Of a DNA stretch of 64,000 nucleotides, positions 55,492-64,000 are shown piece after piece. Every line of letters starts with the position of its first letter. Position 1 is the first letter of the stretch. The stretch comes from Atkinsonella hypoxylon (taxonomy: Eukaryota > Ascomycota > Sordariomycetes > Hypocreales > Clavicipitaceae): positions 1 to 64,000 of the forward strand of contig JFHB01000076.1 of the NCBI GenBank assembly GCA_000729835.1, in the 5' to 3' direction. Under the pieces are notes generated by a model. That model saw only the letters and a list, made by a program, of their open reading frames with translations, was not told where the DNA came from and did not search any database. A program made the position numbers and the translations under genes.

Positions 55492-56831
55492 GGTGTTTGT
55501 GGTCGTCTTGCGGCGCGATCCTCGATGGGCAAAGTTCTGTTGAGAGAAGAGAGCAGAACATGAACTCAGCGACGTCTCTAAAAGCAGTTTCCCGGCCCGA
55601 GCCGCCCATCGCTCGACGGCACTGAATGTCCAGTACACATGGCGACTTTTCCCGCTTACTGGATCGCGGCTGCGAGTAGGATCCATCTGCCAAGCCCGGG
55701 TTGTAAGATGTCGCACACGCGGAGTTGGGTGGAATCAATAGGCACGCTGTTATATTAACTAGAGCTTAACCTTCTCAGGTGTGTCTGCGGGGCTGTACGT
55801 ATAAGGAAGGGACTTTATAATTGAAGCCGCTGATTATATAGTAAGTTGTCCCTACTGTATAGGTCGGTTCCACTACTGCTGCTTTATGTCAAGAGGCACA
55901 AGGCAACAGTGACGATTAGGTACGGAATATGGACTTCTTGTTTTCTCCAATTTCAAGAAAAAGTCTTGTCTTCTCTTCTGTAATTCTGCTGTCGTTTGTA
56001 AATATTGGGAGGACCAAGGGAACAGGGTATGCACAAGTGCGTACAAAGGGGGTTCATGATATTGATTAACTGAAGCTATCTGTAGGAGCGAGACTTTTTG
56101 GGCTGTCCAATTAAAGTACCCGCTGCTGATTGTTCCAAAGTAAATATTTAAAATCTGTTTCTTTTAGAAGTCTTGGATATTTTTATAAAGTAAGAGATAT
56201 TAACCTCCTTTGATTTGATTATCCAGAGATAGATAGATAGGCTAGATTCCCTAAGCGGATCGGTCCCACTATAAGCGGATCGGTCCCACTATAGGCGCTT
56301 CGGTCCCGATCATAAGCGCTTCGGTCCCGATTCCCTTAGCTGTGCCGCTCAAAAACGCCACCCTGCTGACGATCCTTCTCGCACTAATGCAGGGACGCAA
56401 CCACCTGACTAGGGCAACGAGTTTTGTTTTCTTTCTAACTAATGTGTCAGCTGGATCCAGAGCCAACAGGATATTCGTTGTCTCCGTCGTAGGATCATCT
56501 CCTCGTGACTCTACACCCTGCAGCTTACCTGGGGGCTACTTCGGGCAAACGTTGGTTTCTTGGCCAGAAGTGCCCGAATGTCCATCTGGCTGACATCAAC
56601 GCTACCAATATCGTGTAGCACAGATGCCTTTTATCTGTCTTGGAGTCATTGGCGGATGTCTTGCCCGGTCAAGATGATACTGTGCCTCGGTAGTCTCTGC
56701 GGTGGCCATTGTAGGTTCAATTTGACTTATCAAATAGTTCTTTTGAGCTTCCATGGTCTCCAGTGTCTTTCCTTTCATCCATCACGAGATCCAGGACGTT
56801 CACTATCTTAGCCCATAATTAGTGCTTCAAT
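55492..56831. other. Divergent promoter region of the LysM and chitinase genes
   Basis: About 1.34 kb between two start codons facing away from each other, so both promoters must lie here. The middle (55950-56250) is A/T-rich with GATA repeats at 56228. Four tandem 20-bp units follow at 56253-56333. From 56341 to 56800 several frames stay open for 60-80 codons on both strands, but none is recognisable. A degraded mobile-element insertion is possible. Confidence 0.55.
56253..56333. repeat. Four tandem units of about 20 bp with CGGTCCC core
   Basis: Two identical units AAGCGGATCGGTCCCACTAT (56253-56272 and 56273-56292) are followed by two related units, AGGCGCTTCGGTCCCGATCAT and AAGCGCTTCGGTCCCGATTC. 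The core CGGTCCC is constant while the flanks switch between GAT...ACT and CTT...GAT. Confidence 0.9.
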
Positions 56832-59800
56832 ATGGCGGCGTTTGTAAAGCCGCCGCCCAGGTTCCTTTCCCGCATCAGTTTGCGTTTTTTAACATTTGCT
56901 CTCTCCTTGAGCATAGCCCTGATCGCCGACGGCTCGTGCGCCAACGTCAAGGCTGCTCCTGCTGGCTCTTCAGCCGTAAGTGCTCGTGGTCTTGCCGCAA
57001 AAGCCACGCAAACCGCAGCCGGTGATTTTTCCTGTGGCCCCGGAAGACCTTGCTCTAATGGGGCCTGTTGTGGTAAAAGCGGATGGTGCGGCTACGGTCC
57101 TACCTACTGTGGTGATGGCTGTCAGTCAAACTGCAACGCCAAAGCAGAATGCGGAGAATATGCCAAGAGCCCTGGCGCTGGCTGTCCGCTAAATGTGTGC
57201 TGCTCTCAGTATGGATTCTGTGGTACAACATCCGAATTCTGCGGCAAGGGCTGCCAGTCTCATTGCGACCAGCCGAAGCCAGCGGGTTCACCATCCAACG
57301 TTCAAAAGCGTATTGTTGGCTATTGGGAGGCTTGGAATTCGCAACATGCATGTGGCAGGATGGGAATTGGAGAGATACCGGTTAATTATCTCACCCATTT
57401 GAATGTGGCCTTTGGCTACATTGACTCGAACTTCCGCATTACTAATATGGACGGCTTGTCTTCTGACGTGTACAGAGATATTGGTGAAGTGAAGTCTCGA
57501 AATCCCGGCATTAAATTGATAATTGCTTTAGGCGGTTGGACCTTCAACGATCCAGGTCCTTGGCAAGCTGTCTTTCCTACCATGGTGTCAAATCAGGCGA
57601 ACCGGGCCACTTTCATCAGAAACCTGCTCGGTTTTCTATCGGAGTACGGATATGACGGCGTTGGTAAGTTCTCAAAGAGTAAAGGTGCCTATGCAATGAA
57701 ACATTGACTGACCCGCGAGTTAGACTTCGGTAGGCATGCCACAGGCATTCTGGCCTTTTTCGCCTTTTCTTGTCTCTTTTGACGCTAACCTGCACCTCAG
57801 ATTGGGAGTATCCTGGGGCTGAGGATCGGGGTGGCTCGGATATGGACGGTGTCAATTATACTGCCCTTCTCAAAGAACTAAAAGTTGCTATCGAAGAGTC
57901 AGGCCGCAACTACATTGTGACGTTCACGGCACCGACCTCCTACTGGTACTTACGCCACTTTGATATCAAGAACATGTCTGAGCACGTTGACTGGATTAAC
58001 CTCATGTCGTACGATCTCCATGGTATCTGGGACAGCGATAATCCAATTGGCAACCACATTCTGTCTCACACCAACCTGACTGAAATCGACCTTGCGCTTG
58101 ACTTGGTAAGTGGGTGCAGATTCTTATCAATAGCCATCGCTAATAAACGTTGAAGTTCTGGCGTGTAGGGGTCGATCCTTCAGCCATTGTCCTGGGAATT
58201 GGATTTTACGGGCGATCATTCCAGCTTACGGATCCTTCATGCTGGAAACCCGGTTGTCTCTTCAGTGGCCCTGGAGCTGCCGGCAAATGCACGGACACGC
58301 CGGGCATTCTCTCTTATAGAGGTGAGCCAATACACAGCGAAAGGTACTGATTGGTATTTCTCACACGCAAGCATACAGAGATCAAGGAAATTTTGCAAAG
58401 CACTGGCGCAACTTCTTATCTGGATCGCGGCGCCGCTGCTCGATATCTGGTCTATGGCAATAATAGTTGGATTTCGTAAGCAAACCGTGTTCATATTTGA
58501 TAAATAACATGCTAAATCGTGAGATAGTTACGATGACTCTAATACAATCAAGTCAAAGATAAACTATGCAAATCAACTAGGCTTGTCTGGCTTGATGATT
58601 TGGGCCATAGATCTAGACGACAGCAACCTGGATTCGCTAAAAGCTGTGTCAGACCCTAATTTCCTCGACGGTATCGACAGGGACTTCACTCTCGTCGATC
58701 TCAAATACCTGTTTCCCAAGGAAATTCTTCCTCCCCTTGGGGGCAGCCCGAAATATGGCGTCGTGACATTTGGTGCTTCGGGAGGCATGGATCCTCAATC
58801 ATCCGCCTTTGGCTTTCTACTTATTGCGGGAGATTCTCATACTGTCACAAATCTCCGGAAGAGAGCTGATGAGCCGGAGCCATTCGTTTTTCTCGACTGC
58901 CCGAAAGACGTTATACGGCAGCCCACCCATGAGACACAAACAGCTCGAGTTGCCTGCTTCAGCGACGATGTAGAAGGATGTTTTGGCATCATGGAACGAG
59001 GAGTTGAAGGCACCATAGTTGAGATGCCCGACAACGTAAGTGCCAAGTGCAGCTCTTGGAGCAGGCCGTCACCGCTTCGTATGCTGACTTATCCTCAAAG
59101 TGCGCACAAAACCAATTTGCCAGAGCAATCTCACTCACGATTTCCAAAGGTCAGTTCAATTTTGGAGGCATGGCACGACAATGAGGAGAGTCTAACACGC
59201 GAGCAGATCAGTCAATCCCGGAGGAATTCTTGAAGTTGAGGCGCACCTCTGAGGTCTTAGACTTCAAGTTCGATTTCAATTTTAATCTCACGAGAAGGGA
59301 TTCCAATAACTTAAGCATTCGAATGGACTATTCCAATATTCGAGGGTACTGGAATCAAATAGTTGATTCTCCCGGTATTCAGTCGCGTCAAGTCAAATCC
59401 CTGGAAGACAGATTCTTCGCCCCAACAAACGTCGATTGGGAGAAGCTCTATGGAGAGGAAGATAAATACAAGTTTGATCCAGGTGACGCGAATAAAATCC
59501 ACGAAGACATTAGTGCGCCACTGTTTTGGCAAACTGCTGAAGAATGCCGTATCGACGGCTCTGATTATGATGAGGGGTTTGGGGCCTATGTCTCTGGCGA
59601 GATTGATGGCTCCTTCTACTATGGCTTTTCTCTGATAGTAAGTACTGACACTGACTGAACTCCAAAACGAGGAATGTGCCGATTAACATTGGAATTCCTC
59701 CCACACAGGGCACTTTGAATGGTGACAAGTTCGACGCCAAGCAATCCCACGGGTTCCTCAAAGTGAGGGGCAACACTGACGTGACCTATGGAATAGGAGG

Positions 59801-62702
59801 CATTGGTACCGTCGATATTGGGCGAGCTGGTAAAGGCAATCCCGCTGTTGCGGGAAACAACAAAATCAGCGTGGAGGGTCATACCGTCAACGCCGGTCAT
59901 TCCAAGGGATGGGTCACATTTGATCCCTACTACAGAACATCATACGAATTCGTTACATTGAATGGCTCCGACGATAGCAGCAGCACGTTTGCTGGCGGAG
60001 CCCCGTTTAATGGTCGTCTCAGTGCTCGGGTTGTTTCCGACTTCGGCGAATTCCAGGCTAACTTTCCCTTGGCTAAAGACGAACATCAAGGTCATAACAA
60101 CATATACGGCGATAAGCGCGAAAAGAACAAGATTGAGCTGGGAAAAGACAATATTATTTACGGCTCTGGTGGCAAAGGTGGCTCGATTGCGATTAGCACA
60201 TACATCACTTTTGGACTAAATATCGACTTTTTTCTGTACGGGGACATGTTTCGCTGGAACTTGGGTTTGCCACAGGTGAGTTCACGCTTTCCTACTTTAT
60301 TTCAACCTCGTCCACTGACCAGAAAGCAGCTACAATTGACTTATAACAACATGGTAATCTTCATATCGTATCCTAGCAAAGGCGAAGAAACTTCCTGCAC
60401 GGATTACGACATTTTGTATGTCTGGGCTGTATTTGATCCGTCTTTTTGCACAGCTATACTGACCTCGGTCTCACAGAACGAGCGTCTTCCAGGAAAGCAA
60501 GAATGGGTAGGTCTTGGGAGGGCCTTGTTCTATGACTCCCATTTATTTGGTGCTGATCTGAACGCTCCAGGGGATCAATTGGATGGGACGACCGGAAACT
60601 CCGTGCGGATCTTGTATATGACCGAGTAAGATGCGACTTACCTGAATATTCTCGTGCGTAAACCATAGTTACTTGACTAATGATTCTACAGCAAGAGCCT
60701 TCGGATGGTAAGGTATGCTATCCAAACGCCAAATCAGGCAACAAGCGCTCCATACATCATCTTCCGACAGAACTGGATCTAGGCAAGACCCAGTCGTCGC
60801 CTGATGACGCTTCCAAAGATGGTTCCGAGTTCATGGTGCCAGGGAAAAGGGCAAACGAGCCACGAATGCCCGGATGGGGAATAATGCCCGAAACAGGCGT
60901 CGATCCATTTAAGTTTGTTGGCGTCAATGGCCAGGGACTGTTCCGGGACTCATCTTCGAAGTACCCTTGTGTCAATTGTATTGGCTGTGAATCTGAAGAT
61001 CAAGATCGGCCGACGGCGTGTTGTGGTTGCGTCAGCATGGATTACAAATGGAAGTTTGATGACATTCCGAGTTGTCCATCATGTGACGCACGAGATGGTG
61101 ACTGGCGGGCGTCCGTCGGACGATCTGGCATTTCAGCCCGACATGCAGAGCGAAATACCTCTGAAGGCTCCACAATCAGCGAGAGTGCCAAAATTGACAA
61201 TGAGAAGACGATGTCTTCTCCCAAGTCGTTGGAGAAGCGCAAGCCCGCAGTTGCTACTATGCTGGCCAAAGAGGTCAGTGTCTGCCGTGACAAGATGTTC
61301 GTTCTTTCTCCATACAGATATCCGGCTTTTCCAGCAGATTGTACTTTTCCCTGGGACGGCATCCAGAAAGGCAAATGGGACTCTATCTCACGATATTGGG
61401 GAAATTCATCTGACATCTGCACATACTGGGGCGTTCAAGCACTCCAACAAGCAGACAAAACTTGGATCAGAGACGGAACGGGTGTTACTAGGCAAGTGAG
61501 AGCCAACTATCAGAGTGAGTGAATCGTGATCCCCGTTGATTACCTTAGCGACAGAGAGCACGATTCCTAATGCAAGTCATACAGCTGAACATGTCTACGA
61601 GGGCCAACTCATCGGTGACTTTTTCACTTGGTGGCTCGACAAAGGGCAGATCCATAACCAGGATCCTAAGCCTGCGAACCCTCAGCCTAAGGTACCATGT
61701 GCCTGGACTAATCAGTGGATCAAGACAGAGGATGACACGAAGTATCCATGGAGGATGAAAAAGTTCATGAAGCCTAATGATCCTGCGTCATTCTTCCATG
61801 TTCTGCTGTCTGAGCTTGGCAACGAGAGTCACCTTGACCGTCTTACCATCATGTTGGCTCGACCCAACGAGAAGAAGGGCAGTGTGAGTATCATAAATTC
61901 TGTTTTGTTGAAGCTCTGTGCTCACCAATTTCACGAGTCCAAACTTGTTTGCCTCATTTTGCCAGACAAATACACCAACAAGCGCTTACCTTTTTGCAAT
62001 TACCATCCCCCCCCCCTTTTCTGTTATACCTGAAACTGACAGGCCATAGATGTTTTCGGGCAACCGGCCTACAGACCCCACTGTGTATCAGGCTATGAAC
62101 CAAGATGAACAACTTCAAAGCGTCAAGGATATAGGTGAGAAGTTTTTTTGTTTTTTTTTGTTTTTTTTTTTTTTTTTCCAACAACGTGGGCAGCGCTGCG
62201 ATCGTGCCCATGAGAAGCTAACCTATTTGCCATCACTGCAGGTCTCATCTTCAATTACCTCAATACCAAAAAGGTGTGGGATGCGTTCTGTGGCACCTAT
62301 GAAGCTATTTATGACCGCATGGGTGATTTTGACACCTTCTATGCCAACGCAGGCTCCGGTGTCACCATTCCCAACCTCCAGAACGAGTGGAAGGAATACA
62401 ACCGGGTCGTGTTGGACTCACTCGTCAGGCGGTCCCGAGCTCAGTTCAAATTCATGTTTGAAAACAAGATGTATGTGCAACCAGTCTTTCTTAAATTACA
62501 CCCTCACATCTTGTACTGCCGTTTGTTTTGCCTGACACTGGAGGGATCGTGCCGACTGACTTACGGTGTATTTAGGTGCGGACCCTTTGGTTGCCTCATC
62601 AACCCCCCATTTTCGAGGATGTGGCTGGCCAACTATTTTGTCAGTAGCTTGCAAATCAAGCTGACCCGGACGTGTAAAAATATGGATGCGTCCGCGGTAT
62701 AA
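56832..62702 (+). CDS. GH18 chitinase, killer-toxin-like subgroup C, two chitin-binding domains
   Basis: Seventeen exons, all phases closing: 56832-57663, 57724-57729, 57801-58105, 58156-58321, 58379-58475, 58528-59035, 59101-59149, 59207-59637, 59709-60275, 60327-60415, 60477-60506, 60571-60625, 60692-61514, 61585-61883, 62050-62134, 62242-62470 and 62576-62702; product about 1565 aa. A signal peptide (LTFALSLSIALIADGSCA) is followed by two chitin-binding type 1 domains (about 73-107 and 110-150, e.g. NVCCSQYGFCGTTSEFCG). The GH18 barrel starts at RIVGYWEAWNSQHACG. The catalytic DxxDxDxE motif is D275-G-V-D278-F-D280-W-E282; D278, F and D280 are completed by a 6-nt exon. A long C-terminal region follows with a Cys cluster (YPCVNCIGC ... 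CCGCVSMD) and EHVYEGQLIGDFF, as in the killer-toxin alpha-like chitinases. LysM units found in many relatives are absent here; six lie in the divergent neighbour. Expected role: secreted attack or remodelling of chitin walls. Confidence 0.92.
57724..57729 (+). other. 6-nt microexon in the chitinase catalytic motif
   Basis: The six bases ACTTCG lie between TTAG and GTAGGC. Exon 1 ends GTT-G before GTAAGT, and exon 3 begins AT-TGG after CTCAG. Joining gives G-AC TTC G-AT, i.e. Val-Asp-Phe-Asp-Trp-Glu. Both introns (60 and 71 nt) have good branch sites (GACTGAC and GCTAACC). Skipping the exon would keep the frame but delete Asp-Phe from the active site. Confidence 0.85.
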
Positions 62703-63622
62703 GGGTATTGTGTTGTTGTCCTGAAAGCTTGTGCTGGATGGGGAGGCGCAGCCATGTGGACGACACATCTGTCGGAAGGCTTTGAGATAGAAGTCTCCAG
62801 TTATGTCTTTGAATAGTGACTTATTCTAAGATCTTCCTGTAATAAAATCACGTCTGTACATATCGGTTGCATCAACAACTCTGGATATACATTACATGTG
62901 ACTGAGATGACCCTAAGCCCCGCTAGCCGCCATGAATGGTCGGCTTAATCACAGTGGGCAAGACTGCAAGTGTCTATTGCTGAAGTAGTAAGATAGGCTG
63001 TAGGCCAGAGTTGGCAAAAGGGTCAAACGGTAGCCAGTAGGAAAACGGAGAGGCCGGGAAAAGCGGACTATGTTAAGAGAGTTCAGGTACACGACGCAGT
63101 ATTCAGTCCGCTTCTCCTGTAGACAACCTGGCAAAGGGCAGATTGGTAGTTAGGTTAGTGATGACCAACAAACACCGGCTGTTACGTTTTTTGGGTCCAA
63201 TATCCTAGTTATCCTATATTGATTAAAACACACTTGCACCCTGAAAACGCAGTCGTATTGAACGCACCACAATTCCCCATCTCTATATTACCCCGTATCG
63301 TCATCATGCACAAACGCCAGCAGCGAGAAAATGAAGCGACAGCAGCGTATGGACCGCAAAACAGCAGCCAGCAAATGGGCCGCCACGCTCAGAAACCCCC
63401 ATAACGGTAACCCAGCGCAAAGTAAAAAAAAAAAAAAAAAATTTGAAAAACAGACCACCTTTTCGCTACAGGCTGGCCTCTAAAACTTTTTTTTTTTTTG
63501 AACTCCTTTCGAACCCAGCTGCCAAGTTCCTCTGTAGTAGTTTACCCCCCACACGATAACAAAGTCACAAGACGTGTATTCGCATTCGAGGCAGTTGACA
63601 TCTCTGCTCGACGAGGGAGCCC
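62703..63622. other. Tail-to-tail intergenic region
   Basis: Holds the chitinase 3' flank and the 3' flank of the ERV25-like gene. Contains an 18-A tract at 63423 and a T tract at 63487-63499. No gene is supported. Confidence 0.6.
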
Positions 63623-64000
63623 TTAGATCAAATGCTTGGAGCGGAAGTACGCACGCAGATACATGATTTGCCATGCCCAGAGACCGATCAGGATCCACGT
63701 CGTCGTGACACCAAACCACTTGACACGGTTGTTGGTGCTCTCGTTCGTATCACGCAGCTTCTGTTCCCGGAGGCGGAGGTACTCCATCTCGTGGACAATA
63801 TTCTCCGTCATTTCCTCGACACGGCGCAATTCGGCCTCGACGGGCTTGAGCTTCTCGGTCGCCTGGATGGCGTTCCAGTCCTTGGCGTCGGGGCCGATAT
63901 CGACGTCGAGCTCGATGTGGCGCGAGGGAGGGTTCGGTCGGCGTGCTGAGGACAAATCAGAAACCAACGAATGAACCCATACACCCTTGATTGTGTCGCC
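63623..64000 (-). CDS. ERV25: p24-family ER-Golgi cargo receptor ERV25, 3' part only
   Basis: The last exon (63945-63623) is complete; an intron from about 63985 to 63946 (acceptor TCCTCAG) precedes it, and the gene continues beyond the window. The visible part encodes the end of the luminal domain (DAKDWNAIQATEKLKPVEAE), a coiled coil (MEYLRLREQKLRDTNESTNN) and a single membrane helix (WFGVTTTWILIGLWAWQIMY). The short cytosolic tail LRAYFRSKHLI ends in aromatic and basic signals for COPII/COPI coats. These features identify the p24-delta class Erv25, which works with Emp24 in vesicle transport. Confidence 0.93.
   Translation of the reverse strand, partial: GDTIKGVWVHSLVSDLSSARRPNPPSRHIELDVDIGPDAKDWNAIQATEKLKPVEAELRRVEEMTENIVHEMEYLRLREQKLRDTNESTNNRVKWFGVTTTWILIGLWAWQIMYLRAYFRSKHLI

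Noticed and set aside
56341..56811. Open frames of 60-80 codons between the LysM and chitinase genes
   Set aside because: They overlap on both strands, have no recognisable motif and no splice context; possibly a decayed insertion, but not supportable as a gene.
60416..60570. Continuous open frame through 60327-60629 in the chitinase
   Set aside because: Reading through leaves no way to join the following exon in phase. Removing the 61-nt and 64-nt introns (GTATGT...CACAG and GTAGGT...CCAG) closes all downstream phases and yields the family segment ILTSVF.

Overview
This is nuclear DNA from a filamentous ascomycete, most likely Sordariomycetes, order Hypocreales. The genes have many short introns (about 40-120 nt) with GTAAGT/GTATGT-type donors and CTAAC/CTGAC branch sites. 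The protein set (AtfA-type bZIP, KEX1, Sfm1, Dsn1, multi-LysM protein, killer-toxin-like GH18 chitinase) fits that group. I cannot name the species. All exon models come from reading splice sites and checking that reading phases close; none has transcript support.

Layout. 0-2.3 kb: no gene recognised, with a small A/T-rich island. 2.3-6.7 kb (- strand): neutral ceramidase, then a secreted Kex2-processed repeat protein (KEP) precursor. 9.8-11.2 kb (+): KpsF/GutQ-like SIS-domain protein. 15.9-17.6 kb (+): SPX-domain membrane protein. 19.0-22.3 kb (-): three-exon fungal-specific protein of unknown function. 22.3-31.9 kb: gene-poor stretch with short repeats and one weak Cys-rich candidate. 31.9-39.8 kb: SPOUT arginine methyltransferase Sfm1 (-), carboxypeptidase KEX1 (+), a protein with eleven zinc knuckles (+) and a GST-like protein (+). 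44.5-53.1 kb: Atf1/AtfA bZIP factor (+), Dsn1/Mis13 kinetochore subunit (+), SDHAF2 (-) and an F-box protein (+). 53.3-62.7 kb: a divergent pair of a secreted six-LysM protein (-) and a 17-exon GH18 chitinase with two chitin-binding domains (+). The right edge carries the 3' end of an ERV25-type p24 gene (-).

How genes relate. The LysM/chitinase pair is a chitin-directed module sharing one promoter region, which holds four tandem 20-bp repeats. The KEP precursor (four Lys-Arg sites and Ala-rich leaders) would be a substrate for secretory Kex2 plus Kex1-type trimming, and a KEX1 gene lies 27 kb away in the same window. The remaining genes look like ordinary housekeeping genes.

Most worth a second look: (1) the KEP precursor, which I do not recognise as a known pheromone or RiPP family; (2) a 6-nt microexon that supplies part of the chitinase catalytic motif; (3) introns recurring at the same point of successive zinc knuckles; (4) a 9-nt tandem splice acceptor in the DNA-binding region of the bZIP factor; (5) a dispersed TACGGAGTA motif, strongly over-represented in intergenic DNA.
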